Origin: Pannonibacter sp. XCT-53 | GTDB taxonomy: Bacteria > Pseudomonadota > Alphaproteobacteria > Rhizobiales > Stappiaceae | DNA length: 64,000 bases | Assembly: GCF_009915765.1 (NCBI RefSeq) | Contig: NZ_JAABLQ010000001.1 | Span: forward strand, 3,247,762-3,311,761 | Direction: 5' to 3' | Shown: in pieces, positions 33,095 through 41,913 of the stretch | Layout: each line of letters starts with the position of its first letter | Position numbering within the stretch: the first letter of the stretch is position 1 | The notes under the pieces: model-generated | The model's database searches: none | Seen by the model: the letters and a program-made list of their open reading frames with translations, nothing else | Told to the model about the DNA's origin: nothing | Translations under genes and position numbers: made by a program

Positions 33095-33154
33095 CCCACA
33101 AGGCCAGCCACAAGGTCACCCACAAGGCCACCCACCAGGCAGCCACAAGGGCCG
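33095..33154. repeat. Five-unit 12-bp degenerate tandem array
   Basis: Units CCCACAAGGCCA, GCCACAAGGTCA, CCCACAAGGCCA, CCCACCAGGCAG and CCACAAGGGCCG. Together with the block at 33020 it fills most of the otherwise empty 32732-33196 gap, where I see no gene. Confidence 0.75.
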
Positions 33155-33196
33155 ATCCCAGGTAAGGGCTACGGGGAGCGGACTACGGAGTGCGGA

Positions 33197-34000
33197 CTAC
33201 CAGCGCAGCAGGCGGCCGCCGCGCCCCGACTGGCGTTCCTGGATGGCCAGCAGGCGGGCCACAAGCTCTCGTTCCTGCGACTTGCCGAGTTCCGCTCCCC
33301 GGCCACGACCGTCGGTGAGGATCCAGGCGTTGCCCGGGCGGACGACATCGATCTCGCAGGCCACACCGGTCTCGATGCCCAGCCGGTCGACAAGCCGGGT
33401 GCCGCCGACCGCATCAGGGACATGGTCGCCCTGATCGAGCCCCTTGAGCGAGCGTCGCAGCGCCTGATGGAACCCGGCCAGATCCCGGGCGTCGATGACG
33501 GAGGTGAAGGGGCGACCGTCGCGCAGCCGCGTGAGACGGTAGACCCCTGGTTCCGGTGCCAGCAGGGTCGAGCCGCAGACCACGTCGGCCAGGGGGCCGA
33601 CGGCGCTCCACTCCGCCCGCACGGTGACGGAGACGGATTCGCGCAGGCCGGTCATCATCTGCGACAGGCGGGCAGCCTCCGCACCTCCTGCCTCGGCAGC
33701 GCGCGGCATGTCCGTTTCGGGCCGGCGCGGGGCCTGGGCAAGTGCGGTGCCGCCGATGCGCAACCGGCGAAAGACGACCAGGTCGCGCTTCAGATCCGTA
33801 TGGTCAACCCGCCAGCCGGCGTCGAGCCACGCGTTCTGGTGCACGAGACTTCCGCCGGAATTGGCCCACCAGGTCCGATGTTCCCGCGCGCTCATGGGAA
33901 GGCTCGATCCGAGGATCTTCTCCAGGTCTTCGAGCTTTGCGGCCCAGACAACTTCATCGAGCCGGGCCAGATGCTCGCGCAGCGGATCATACTTCGCCAT
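33197..34000 (-). CDS. Unknown protein with an N-terminal DUF7662-like domain
   Basis: 267 residues of unknown function. The first ~75 residues (MAKYDPLREHLARLD, LEDLEKILGSSLPMSAREHR, WWANSGGSLVHQNAWLDAGW) match a small domain common in bacteria and often found alone or fused to other modules. Residues 130-267 have no recognised family but show a GDHVPDAVGGTRLVDRLG and DVVRPGNAWILTD segment. ATG 34000 was chosen because the family begins there; a 64-codon extension upstream is low complexity. No signal peptide. Confidence 0.8.
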   Translation of the reverse strand: MAKYDPLREHLARLDEVVWAAKLEDLEKILGSSLPMSAREHRTWWANSGGSLVHQNAWLDAGWRVDHTDLKRDLVVFRRLRIGGTALAQAPRRPETDMPRAAEAGGAEAARLSQMMTGLRESVSVTVRAEWSAVGPLADVVCGSTLLAPEPGVYRLTRLRDGRPFTSVIDARDLAGFHQALRRSLKGLDQGDHVPDAVGGTRLVDRLGIETGVACEIDVVRPGNAWILTDGRGRGAELGKSQERELVARLLAIQERQSGRGGRLLRW

Positions 34001-34136
34001 AACTCCGTGAAACTCCCCCTGGTTGCTTCCAGAGAAACGAATGCCCGCTTCGCGTGAAATTTCCGCGAAACGGGCGTGAACGTTCTTGGGGGGTGTTTCC
34101 GGCAGGGGTGTCCGGCGGGGTGTCCGGGGCGCGGGA

Positions 34137-34691
34137 TCAGCGCGACAGCGTGACTGCGCTGCCCGCGCTGGTCTGGCCGCTGAAGCTTTCACCGGCGCCG
34201 GCGTAAAGCCGGGCGACTTCGCCGCCGGAGTTGTCCTTCAGCACGACCTGCTTGCCGCTGAGATCCCAGGCCGAGACGCTGGACAGCGTGGCGTCATTGC
34301 AGCCGCGCGTGTTGGCACGGTAGCCGCCGGTCCAGGTGGTCAGGGTCATGAACAGCATGCAATTGCTTGATCCGGATGCGATTTTCCAGCCGCCAAGCAT
34401 GTCGTTGCGTCCGATTTCGCGCGCCGTTGCCGGTGCCGGTGCCGCCGGAAGTGCCGCCACCTGCTGCCCGGGAGCCGGGGTTGCGGCGGGCAGGCCCGGC
34501 TGCGGTGCCATCGGTTCGGCGCTCACCGCGCCCGGAGCCGGGACCGTCAGCGGTGTGAGCTGGCCACCCGACACCGGCGTGGTCGGGGTCGCCGGCAGCG
34601 GGGGCGCGGAATATTGTCCGCCGCCGAAGCGCTGACAGCCGGCGACACCGGTCAGGCAAAGCACCACTGCGATCGTTGCTACACGTTTCAT
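34137..34691 (-). CDS. omp19: Omp19-type outer-membrane lipoprotein (protease inhibitor family)
   Basis: Lipoprotein with a 19-residue signal peptide ending in the lipobox LTGVAGC (Cys19 lipidated). A Pro/Ala-rich tether (about 25-90) leads to a C-terminal beta-barrel domain of the AprI/Inh fold containing WKIASGSSNCML, YRANTRGCND, WDLSGKQVVL and the terminal GQTSAGSAVTLSR, which closely parallels Brucella Omp19. Omp19 inhibits host and other proteases in Brucella; the same activity here is inference. Two cysteines in the domain could form a disulfide. Strong marker for Hyphomicrobiales. Confidence 0.9.
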   Translation of the reverse strand: MKRVATIAVVLCLTGVAGCQRFGGGQYSAPPLPATPTTPVSGGQLTPLTVPAPGAVSAEPMAPQPGLPAATPAPGQQVAALPAAPAPATAREIGRNDMLGGWKIASGSSNCMLFMTLTTWTGGYRANTRGCNDATLSSVSAWDLSGKQVVLKDNSGGEVARLYAGAGESFSGQTSAGSAVTLSR

Positions 34692-34900
34692 GTCGAATCA
34701 GTCCTTCCTGCCCCACAGGTTGGGTGCAGTCTATCGTCACAGCCGTAAAATTTCTTCCTCGCTGCACCGTGAATTCACGATGTTTGCGCAAGCCGGTTGA
34801 TCCTGCCCGGCGTCCGCGTCATATTTGGGGCAAGTCTTAGGGAGACCCAAGGGCGGCGTGTCGCTTCGATCACGATGTTTGATCAAGAGGGCACGGTTCG

Positions 34901-35548
34901 ATGCCGCACCTGCATAACAACGTTGTACCCACCGGCCGCATTCGCCTTCTGGGCAGCGCCGACAAGCACCTGTTCCGCTCGCATCTGCTGCGTCTCGACC
35001 CCGAGACGAAGCGGAGCCGTTTTGCCATGCTCGTCAGCGACAGCTTTCTCGAGGCCTATGTCGAGACCTCCTTTTCGCTCGACACGGTGATCTACGGCTA
35101 TTTCGAGGATGATGTGCTCAGGGCCACTGCCGAGCTGCGGCGCGTGGCGGATGACGTGTCGGCCGAGGCGGCGTTCTGCGTCGAGGTCGACTGGCGCGGC
35201 CAGGGGCTCGGCAGCGCGCTGATGGAGCTCGTGCTCATCGCCGCGCGCGCCCAGGGCTACCGGCACATCTACATGAACTGCCTTGCGACCAACCGGTCGA
35301 TGCAGGCGCTTGCCCGCAAGTTCTCCGCCGATCTCAGCTTCGAGCACGGCGACGTGGTCGCGCATCTTGCCCCGGCGCCGGTCGCCGCGGCGGATGTGGC
35401 CCACGCCCCCGGCATTGCGGCGTCCGGTGGCAGTTCCGGTGGTCTCATCGGGCGTCTGCGCGAGCTTCTGGCCAGAACGGGCCTGCCCGGGACGGCGCGG
35501 CCGGCGGGTGCGGCGGAGCACCCGGGCCAGGCGGCCGCCAACCGCTGA
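34901..35548 (+). CDS. GNAT-family N-acetyltransferase
   Basis: 215 residues. The acetyl-CoA-binding motif VEVDWRGQGLGSALMELVL and the following beta-strand/helix YIYMNCLATNRSMQALARKF identify the GNAT fold. The N-terminus (IRLLGSADKHLFRSHLLRLD) resembles alphaproteobacterial acetyltransferases of unknown substrate. Residues beyond 160 form a low-complexity Ala/Gly tail. Divergent from omp19 with a 209-bp gap. Substrate unknown. Confidence 0.88.
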   Translation: MPHLHNNVVPTGRIRLLGSADKHLFRSHLLRLDPETKRSRFAMLVSDSFLEAYVETSFSLDTVIYGYFEDDVLRATAELRRVADDVSAEAAFCVEVDWRGQGLGSALMELVLIAARAQGYRHIYMNCLATNRSMQALARKFSADLSFEHGDVVAHLAPAPVAAADVAHAPGIAASGGSSGGLIGRLRELLARTGLPGTARPAGAAEHPGQAAANR

Positions 35549-35609
35549 CCCCTGCGGCGCCCGGCTCACGGCTCGCCGCGCCCCGTGCAGCCCCGACCCT
35601 GCGCCCCGG

Positions 35610-36800
35610 TCAGGCCGATGCAGCGAGGTCCGCCGTCAGGCACGCAAGCGCTGCATCCACCGCACCGGTTCCATGCGGAATGCCGAGATGGCGCAGGCCC
35701 AGATCCAGCGCCGACAGGGTGCCGAGCAGCATGGCCGCATTGACATGACCCATGTGGCCGATGCGGATGCCCCGGCCGGCGATCTCGCCGATGGTGCCCC
35801 CGACCGTGACGCCGCAGACATCCTTGACGAAGGCCCTGAGCGGTGCCGGATCGACCCCGTTGAACAGGATGACGGTGACGCTGTCCGAGCGGGCTTCCGG
35901 CACGGTGATGTTGAGGTCCATCGTGCCCGCCCGGCCCCAGACCTCGACGGCGGCGCGGGTGGCGCGCGCGAGCAGCCGGTGACGCCGCCACACGGCCTCC
36001 AGCCCCTCCTCCTCGATCAGCTCGACGGCCCGGTTGAAGGCGAAGAGCATGTGCTCCGGCGGGGTGCCGCAGTATTTCATGTAATGCTCCGGCCCGTCGC
36101 GGAAGGTCCAGTCCATGTAACTGTTGCGCAGGCCGGCGGTCTTGTGCGCCGCCAGCGCGCGCGGCCCGGCGGCAATGAAGGCAAGGCCGGGAGGCGCCAT
36201 CAGCCCCTTCTGCGACCCCGTCAGCGCCAGATCGACGCCCCAGGCATCCATCTCGAAGGGAACGCAGCCGAGCGAGGCAATGCAGTCGACCATGAACAGC
36301 GCCGGGTGTCCGGCCGCATCGATCGCGGCGCGGATCGCCCTGATGTCGTTCAGCACGCCGGAGGCCGTGTCGATCTGGACCACCAGCACCGCCTTGATGG
36401 CATGGGACGTGTCGGCCGTCAGTCGCGCCGCGACGGCTGCCGGGTCGACGGGCCGGCGCCAGTTGCCCGGCAGCACCTCGACCTCGATGCCGCTCATGGC
36501 GGCCGCCTCGCCCCAGCCGAGCGCAAACCGGCCTGATTCCAGCACCAGCACCTTGTCACCGCGCGACAGCGTGTTGGACAGCGCCGCATCCCAGGCGCCA
36601 TGGCCGTTGGAAATGTAGATGTAGGGCTTGCCCTCGGTGCGGAACAGGCGCTTCAGCCCGGCAAGGCAGGCATCGGTGGTGCGCAGCAGCGGTCCCTCGT
36701 AAATGTCGACGGCAGGACGGTGCATGGCGCGCAGCACCTCGTCGGGCACATTCGTCGGCCCGGGAATCATGAGGAATTCTTTGCCGTTGCGGAGGGTCAT
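35610..36800 (-). CDS. Serine-glyoxylate / alanine-glyoxylate type aminotransferase (class V)
   Basis: PLP-dependent class V aminotransferase, 396 residues from ATG 36800. It opens MTLRNGKEFLMIPGPTNVPDEV, has the PLP-phosphate region SNGHGAWDAALSN, Asp172 in MVDCIASLG and the Schiff-base Lys198 in LTGSQKGLMAPPG. It is closest in style to SgaA/AgxT enzymes that make glycine from glyoxylate; the amino donor cannot be read from sequence. A 68-codon upstream extension was rejected. Divergent from the formylglutamate amidohydrolase gene. Confidence 0.9.
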   Translation of the reverse strand: MTLRNGKEFLMIPGPTNVPDEVLRAMHRPAVDIYEGPLLRTTDACLAGLKRLFRTEGKPYIYISNGHGAWDAALSNTLSRGDKVLVLESGRFALGWGEAAAMSGIEVEVLPGNWRRPVDPAAVAARLTADTSHAIKAVLVVQIDTASGVLNDIRAIRAAIDAAGHPALFMVDCIASLGCVPFEMDAWGVDLALTGSQKGLMAPPGLAFIAAGPRALAAHKTAGLRNSYMDWTFRDGPEHYMKYCGTPPEHMLFAFNRAVELIEEEGLEAVWRRHRLLARATRAAVEVWGRAGTMDLNITVPEARSDSVTVILFNGVDPAPLRAFVKDVCGVTVGGTIGEIAGRGIRIGHMGHVNAAMLLGTLSALDLGLRHLGIPHGTGAVDAALACLTADLAASA

Positions 36801-37072
36801 GTCGAAGGATCCTGAGGGCCGGGGCCAAGAGGCGGGTGGCTCGATATAGCCACGTCGGCCTTGCCACGGCAACGGGCCGCGCCGGCACGAAAGCGTCCTG
36901 ATCCTGCCGTTTCCTGGGGATTGACGCAGCCGGCCGGTGGTGCGGGGCGGGCACGTGACCGCAATGTCGCCCGACGTGAAACGATTCGCGGGGAGATCCT
37001 GCAACGCTGCCTTGTGCGCGGAGCAGACCTCGCAGACACTGCCGTTTCGTAATCCTTTGGGTTCCTGCCGAA

Positions 37073-37921
37073 ATGATTGTGGTTGAAGAGCGCACCGCGC
37101 CGCTGCTTGTCATGTTGCCCCACTCCGGCCAGCGCATTCCGCGCGAGCTCGAGCGACGCATGACGGCAACCGGCCGCCTTCAGACGGACATTTCCTGGCA
37201 CCTCGAGCAGGTGATCGACTTTGCCGGCGATCTCGGCCTGAGCATCGTGCGCACCCCGTTCTCGCGACTGGTGATCGACGTCGACCGCGACCCCGTGCGC
37301 GAAGCGGACGGCCAGCCCGGCGATCCGGCCGTGGCCCTGTGTCCGCTGACCACCATGGACGGCAAGCGGCTCTACCAGGCGGAGGAAGATCCCGGTCCGG
37401 TGGAGATCGACGAGCGCCGCCGCCTGTTTCACGAACCCTTCCATGTGGCGCTTGCCGCGCAGGTCGAACGGCTCAAGGCCGCGAACCGGCGCGTCGTGAT
37501 CCTCAACATCCAGTCGCTGCGCTCGCGCATCAAGGGGCGCTATCCGGGCGAGCTGCCGCTGGTCAACATCGGCACCTGCCACGGCCGCAGCTGCCACGAG
37601 GACGTCACCGCGATCCTGGCCAGCCTCGAGAAGGACTTCCCGGGCGGCGGCTTTTCCGAGAATGACATCACCACCGGTGGTTTCGTGGCGCAGATGCTGG
37701 GCCAGCCGCGCGACGGCATCCATGTCATCACCCTGGTGCTGGCGCAGCGCGCCTACATCCGGCACGAGACACCGCCCTTCGAGATGGACAAGGAACGCCT
37801 CAAGCAGACCCGTGCCGCACTCCGCCGCGTTGCCGTCGCGCTGATCGACTGGGCAAACGGCACCCAGAAGGCCCCGCCGCGCACCCTGCTCGATCCGCTG
37901 CCGGACTTCCTGTCGGCCTGA
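37073..37921 (+). CDS. N-formylglutamate amidohydrolase family protein
   Basis: 282-residue metal-dependent amidase of the HutG/N-formylglutamate deformylase family: LLVMLPHSGQRIP, TPFSRLVIDVDRDP and NIGTCHGRSCHEDV are signature segments. In histidine degradation the family removes formate from N-formylglutamate, but no hut genes are near, so the physiological substrate is uncertain. The ribosome binding site before ATG 37073 is weak. Followed directly by a 10-bp tandem array. Confidence 0.9.
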   Translation: MIVVEERTAPLLVMLPHSGQRIPRELERRMTATGRLQTDISWHLEQVIDFAGDLGLSIVRTPFSRLVIDVDRDPVREADGQPGDPAVALCPLTTMDGKRLYQAEEDPGPVEIDERRRLFHEPFHVALAAQVERLKAANRRVVILNIQSLRSRIKGRYPGELPLVNIGTCHGRSCHEDVTAILASLEKDFPGGGFSENDITTGGFVAQMLGQPRDGIHVITLVLAQRAYIRHETPPFEMDKERLKQTRAALRRVAVALIDWANGTQKAPPRTLLDPLPDFLSA

Positions 37922-37980
37922 TCAGGCCAGATCGCGCCAGATCGCGCCAGAACGGGCCAGATCGGGTCACCACGGGCAGC
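37921..37980. repeat. Six-unit 10-bp degenerate tandem array
   Basis: Units in exact 10-bp register: ATCAGGCCAG, ATCGCGCCAG twice, AACGGGCCAG, ATCGGGTCAC, CACGGGCAGC. It fills the 67-bp space between two convergent genes; its first base is also the last base of the amidohydrolase stop. Confidence 0.8.
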
Positions 37981-37988
37981 CCTGCGCG

Positions 37989-39173
37989 TCAGACCACGTT
38001 GCGCTCGATCAGCGGCTTGCCTTGTGCCAGGCGCTCGAGCCCCAGAGGCGCAAGGTCCAGCGTCTCGTAGCTGCCCGTGGCGATCAGCTCCGCCAGCCCC
38101 CGGCCGACGGCGGGCGACTGCTGCAACCCGTGCCCGGAGAAGCCCAGCGCGATATAGAGCCCCGGACGGCCCGGCACGCGGCCGACGAAGGCATTGTGAT
38201 CGAACAGGTTCATGTCGTAGTGCCCGGCCCAGGCCGCGCCGGGGCGGATCGCCTCGAAGGCCGGCACCCGGTTGGCCAGGCTCGGCCACAGGCGCTCGTC
38301 GAAGAAGGCGTGATCAACCTCGAAGTCGTCCGCCGCCACGTCCGGATCGTCATCCGGGCCGGCGCCGCAGATGAAGCCCTCGCCCTCCGGCCGCACATAG
38401 GTGCCATCCGGGTCGATCAGCAGCGGCACGCCGGTGACTTTCTCCCGGCAGGTGAAGGGGAAGACGAACCGCTTGCGGCGGTGGATCGGCAGCTCCAGCC
38501 CGGCCAGCCGGCAGATCTCCGCGCCGCCCGACGCACCGGCCGCATTGAGCACCGCCCCCGCCTCGATCACGTCGCCCGTGTCGAGCCGCACCCGCCAGGC
38601 CGCCTCGCCCTGGTCCAGGCCGATCACCCGTGCGGCGACATACTCGACGCCAAGCGCCCGGGCGCGGGCCCGGAAGGCCTGCATCAGGCCGTAGCCGTCG
38701 AACCAGCCTTCCCCGGTCGTGCCGTGACAGCCGGCGGCAATGCCTTCGGTGTTGAGGAAGGGAAAGCGCCGCGCCAGCGCCTCGGGCTCGTAAAAGGCAA
38801 TGTCGGCCCCGAGCTGGCGTTGCAGCGCGTGGTTCTCGTCCAGGATCGGGCGTGTTTCCGGCGTTGCCAGGAACAGATAGCCGCCCTCCTTCAGCCCGAT
38901 GTCGGGCGCCTGCCCGCCCCCCGGGGCAGCAAGCCGCAGGCCGATGTCGCGCAGGAACGCGATGCCGAAGAGCGAGATCTCGATGTTGATCGCACTGGAA
39001 AACTGCTGCCGGATCGAGGCCGCCGAGCGGGCCGAGGCGCAGAAGGTGTAGGCCGGGTCGGCCTCGACCACGACGATCCGGCCGGAAAAATCGCTCCGGC
39101 CGGCAAGCTGGGCGGCCACCGACGAGCCGATCGCGGCGCCGCCGATGATGAGAAGGTCAACTGCAGGTGTCAT
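37989..39173 (-). CDS. FAD-dependent oxidoreductase, DAO (amine/amino-acid oxidase) family
   Basis: 394 residues from ATG 39173. N-terminal FAD loop DLLIIGGAAIGSSVAAQLAG followed by an acidic strand end VVVEADP, DAO-type CASARSAASIRQQF, and the C-terminal FAD-contacting GLYIALGFSGHGLQQSP. It resembles sarcosine/D-amino-acid oxidase relatives such as FOXRED1. The substrate is not evident. An Lrp-type regulator is encoded 155 bp upstream in the same direction, a common arrangement for amino-acid catabolic oxidases. Confidence 0.9.
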   Translation of the reverse strand: MTPAVDLLIIGGAAIGSSVAAQLAGRSDFSGRIVVVEADPAYTFCASARSAASIRQQFSSAINIEISLFGIAFLRDIGLRLAAPGGGQAPDIGLKEGGYLFLATPETRPILDENHALQRQLGADIAFYEPEALARRFPFLNTEGIAAGCHGTTGEGWFDGYGLMQAFRARARALGVEYVAARVIGLDQGEAAWRVRLDTGDVIEAGAVLNAAGASGGAEICRLAGLELPIHRRKRFVFPFTCREKVTGVPLLIDPDGTYVRPEGEGFICGAGPDDDPDVAADDFEVDHAFFDERLWPSLANRVPAFEAIRPGAAWAGHYDMNLFDHNAFVGRVPGRPGLYIALGFSGHGLQQSPAVGRGLAELIATGSYETLDLAPLGLERLAQGKPLIERNVV

Positions 39174-39270
39174 GGGCGATGGTATCCCTCGGGCGGGGCA
39201 GGCGAACATGGACAGGTGGGCAAGGAATACGGCGACGGCGCCGCGGGGACAATGGGCCGCGCGGCTCGGG

Positions 39271-39322
39271 GCAGGCTGCAGGGGTGGCTGCAAGGGAGGG
39301 CTGCAAAGGGGGGTGGCTCAGC
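39271..39322. repeat. Four-unit 13-bp degenerate tandem array
   Basis: Units GCAGGCTGCAGGG, GTGGCTGCAAGGG, AGGGCTGCAAAGG and GGGGTGGCTCAGC between the oxidoreductase and Lrp genes. More degenerate than the other arrays. Confidence 0.6.
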
Positions 39323-39328
39323 GCTGCG

Positions 39329-39808
39329 TCAGCCGCGTCGGAGCAATGCGCGGGAAACCGGCTTCACCGGTTCGCTGCGCAGGACCAGCGACGTGGTGAC
39401 GGGACCGAACCGACCGATGTCGTCGACGAGCGTTTCCAGCGCGGACGGTGTCGGTACGAGCACCTTGAGCAGGAAGCAGTCCTCCCCGGTGAGCCGGAGC
39501 ACCTCCAGCACCTGGGGCAGCTGCTGGAACCGGCTCAGGCATTCGGCGATCCGGTCGTGGGTCGTCCGCAGCCGCACCACCGCCATCATGTCGAGCCCGA
39601 GCGCAGCAGGATTGACCCTTGCAGCATAGCCGCTGATCACGCCGCGATCTTCCAGACGCTTCATGCGTTCGGATGTCGCCGGCTGCGACAGGCCGACCCG
39701 GCGGCCCAGTTCCGACACGGAAATGCGGGCATCGACCTGCAGGATGTCGAGAATGGCCAGATCGGTCGGATCGAGCGGCTGGCGATCATTTGCAGGCTGG
39801 CCCATCAC
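39329..39808 (-). CDS. Lrp/AsnC-family transcriptional regulator
   Basis: 159 residues: N-terminal helix-turn-helix (DLAILDILQVDARISVSELGRRVGLSQPATSERMKRLE) then the AsnC/RAM ligand-binding domain (VLRLTGEDCFLLKVLVPTPSALETLVDDI). Divergent from a small hydrolase gene and upstream of an amino-acid-type oxidase, so it may sense an amino acid and control one or both. Two adjacent ATGs (39808, 39805). Confidence 0.93.
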   Translation of the reverse strand: MMGQPANDRQPLDPTDLAILDILQVDARISVSELGRRVGLSQPATSERMKRLEDRGVISGYAARVNPAALGLDMMAVVRLRTTHDRIAECLSRFQQLPQVLEVLRLTGEDCFLLKVLVPTPSALETLVDDIGRFGPVTTSLVLRSEPVKPVSRALLRRG

Positions 39809-39924
39809 TTGCCCCGGAAATCATCGGAAAACGGCTTGCTTTTCCGATGCTTGCGCATTCAGCCGGGGAAGGGAAGCTGAAAAACTGGTCAGCGTCGCAA
39901 ACAGGAGACGCGCAGGAAATGCCC

Positions 39925-40473
39925 ATGACCCGCTTCATCTCGCTTCCCGGAATCGGAGGATCCGGACCTGATCACTGGCAGACCCACTGGGAGCAGCAGG
40001 ACAGCCGCATCACCCGCTTCGTGCCGACCCACTGGGACACGCCCGACCTGGACGACTGGTGCGCGGCCCTGGAGCGGGCCGTGATGGCGGACGCCGAACC
40101 GCCCGTCCTTGTGGCGCACAGCCTCGCCTGCCTTCTGGTCGCGCATTGGGCTGCCCGCTCGCGGCGGCCCGTGCGAGCGGCGCTGCTGGTGTCGGTGCCC
40201 GATCCCGCTGCCGCCTGCTTCCCGGTGGAAGCGCGGTCCTTTGCCGGCGCGCCGGACGCCCGGCTGCCCTTTCCGGCGGTGATGGTCGCCAGCAGCAATG
40301 ACCCCTTCGCCACGCTGGACTATGCCCGCGCGCGGTCGGCGGCCTGGGGGGCCCGGCTCGTCGAGGCCGGGGCGCTCGGCCACATCAATGGCAAGAGCGG
40401 GCTCGGGGCCTGGCCGGAGGGCCATGCCCTGCTGATGCAGATCGCGGCAAGGGGCGTCGCCGCTCCTGCGTGA
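39925..40473 (+). CDS. RBBP9/YdeN-family alpha/beta hydrolase
   Basis: 182-residue serine hydrolase. Starts MTRFISLPGIGGSGPDHWQTHWE, nucleophile Ser66 in VLVAHSLACLL, acid in SSNDPF and catalytic His in AGALGHINGKSG, the pattern of the RBBP9 family. ATG 39925 has AGGAA at better spacing than an ATG six bases upstream. Divergent from the Lrp gene (116-bp shared promoter region). Substrate unknown. Confidence 0.9.
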   Translation: MTRFISLPGIGGSGPDHWQTHWEQQDSRITRFVPTHWDTPDLDDWCAALERAVMADAEPPVLVAHSLACLLVAHWAARSRRPVRAALLVSVPDPAAACFPVEARSFAGAPDARLPFPAVMVASSNDPFATLDYARARSAAWGARLVEAGALGHINGKSGLGAWPEGHALLMQIAARGVAAPA

Positions 40474-40484
40474 TCGCACCTGCG

Positions 40485-40524
40485 CTCGTCGGGGCGGCGC
40501 CGTGTCCGGCGCAGCCCCGACGAG
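40485..40524. terminator. Long hairpin between convergent genes, probable bidirectional terminator
   Basis: Stem CTCGTCGGGGC / GCCCCGACGAG with a second stem CGCCG / CGGCG inside, 12 bases after the hydrolase stop and 13 before the gcdH stop. No T-run on either side, so termination is likely but not certain. Confidence 0.65.
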
Positions 40525-40536
40525 AAGTCATGATGC

Positions 40537-41745
40537 TCAGAAGAACGCCTGCAGGCCCGTCTGGGCGCGGCCCAGGATCAGGGCATGGACGTCATGCGTG
40601 CCTTCGTAGGTGTTCACGGTCTCCAGGTTCTGGGCGTGACGCATCACGTGGTATTCTTCCTGGATGCCGTTGCCGCCGTGCATGTCGCGCGCCTGGCGGG
40701 CGACGTCGAGGGCCTTGCCGCAGTTGTTGCGCTTGACCAGCGAGATCATCTCCGGCGCCACCTTGCCTTCGTCGAACAGACGGCCGACGCGCAGCGAGCC
40801 CTGCAGGCCCAGCGCGATTTCCGTCTGCATGTCGGCGAGCTTCTTCTGGAACAGCTGCGTCTGGGCCAGCGGGCGACCGAACTGCTTGCGGTCCAGGCCA
40901 TACTGGCGGGCCCGGTGCCAGCAATCCTCGGCCGCACCCATGGCCCCCCAGGAAATGCCGTAGCGGGCACGGTTGAGGCAGCCGAACGGACCCTTCAGGC
41001 CCGAGACATGCGGCAGCAGCGCGTCTTCGGACACTTCCACGCCGTCCATGACGATCTCGCCGGTGATCGAGGCGCGCAGGGACAGCTTGCCGCCGATCTT
41101 CGGCGCGCTCAGGCCCTTCATGCCCTTCTCCAGCACGAAGCCGCGAATGGCATTGTCATGCGCCTCGGACTTGGCCCAGACGACGAAGACATCGGCGATC
41201 GGCGAGTTGGAGATCCACATCTTGGATCCCTTGAGGCGGTAGCCGCCGTCGATCTTCTCGGCGCGGGTGCGCATGCCGGCCGGGTCGGAGCCCGCGTCCG
41301 GCTCGGTCAGGCCGAAGCAGCCGACATATTCGCCGGAGGCGAGCTTCGGCAGGTACTTCTTGCGCTGTTCTTCCGTGCCATAGGCATAGATCGGATACAT
41401 CACCAGCGAGGACTGCACCGAGTTCATCGAGCGGTAGCCGCTGTCGACGCGCTCGATCTCGCGCGCCACCAGACCGTAAGCGACGTAGGAGGCATTGGCG
41501 CAGCCATAGTCTTCCGGCAGGGTCACGCCGAGCAGGCCCAGTTCGCCCATCTCGTTGAAGATCTCGCGGTCGGTCTTCTCATGCGCATAGGCTTCGAGCA
41601 CGCGCGGCAGCAGCTTGTCCTGCGCATAGGCCCGGGCGGTTTCCATGATCAGGATCTCGTCCTCGGTCAGCTGCTCGCGCAGCAGGAACGGATCGTCCCA
41701 GGCAAAGGTACCGCCACCGGTGGGATCAGACTTCAGGGCCGCCAT
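40537..41745 (-). CDS. gcdH: Glutaryl-CoA dehydrogenase
   Basis: Acyl-CoA dehydrogenase that oxidatively decarboxylates glutaryl-CoA to crotonyl-CoA in lysine/tryptophan and glutarate catabolism. 402 residues from ATG 41745, preceded by GAGGAGG. Visible: [38 protein letters not shown]-like [16 protein letters not shown], and the catalytic Glu381 in [18 protein letters not shown], all distinctive of GcdH. A palindrome 144 bp upstream is a likely operator for the LysR regulator encoded at 43606. Confidence 0.95.
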   Translation of the reverse strand: MAALKSDPTGGGTFAWDDPFLLREQLTEDEILIMETARAYAQDKLLPRVLEAYAHEKTDREIFNEMGELGLLGVTLPEDYGCANASYVAYGLVAREIERVDSGYRSMNSVQSSLVMYPIYAYGTEEQRKKYLPKLASGEYVGCFGLTEPDAGSDPAGMRTRAEKIDGGYRLKGSKMWISNSPIADVFVVWAKSEAHDNAIRGFVLEKGMKGLSAPKIGGKLSLRASITGEIVMDGVEVSEDALLPHVSGLKGPFGCLNRARYGISWGAMGAAEDCWHRARQYGLDRKQFGRPLAQTQLFQKKLADMQTEIALGLQGSLRVGRLFDEGKVAPEMISLVKRNNCGKALDVARQARDMHGGNGIQEEYHVMRHAQNLETVNTYEGTHDVHALILGRAQTGLQAFF

Positions 41746-41888
41746 GTCACTTCCTCCTCGTCGTCGGGCGGGATCACGCCCGCCGCGCTGCGTCTCGACC
41801 GGACCTGCGGCATGCCGCAAGGCGTCCGGGGTTGGCGAGGACCATGACAGAGAGGGGGACCACGCTAAAGGGACAGTTTCTCCCGTTA

Positions 41889-41907
41889 TCATTCCAGACG
41901 GGAATGA
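41889..41907 (-). promoter_or_regulatory. Palindrome upstream of gcdH, candidate LysR-type operator
   Basis: TCATTCC, 5-base spacer, GGAATGA: a perfect 7-bp inverted repeat that contains the T-N11-A signature of LysR sites. The half site TCATTCC recurs at 43519-43525 in the promoter of the LysR gene. Confidence 0.5.
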
Positions 41908-41913
41908 ACTTGA

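Noticed and set aside
33095..33154. Possible CRISPR array
   Set aside because: Units are contiguous 12-mers without spacers and no cas genes are present; the same holds for the other short arrays.
32732..33434. Extended open frames through the tandem arrays (Gly/Pro/Gln- or Trp/Ala-rich)
   Set aside because: They arise from the repeat periods and overlap real genes; no start signal or family match.
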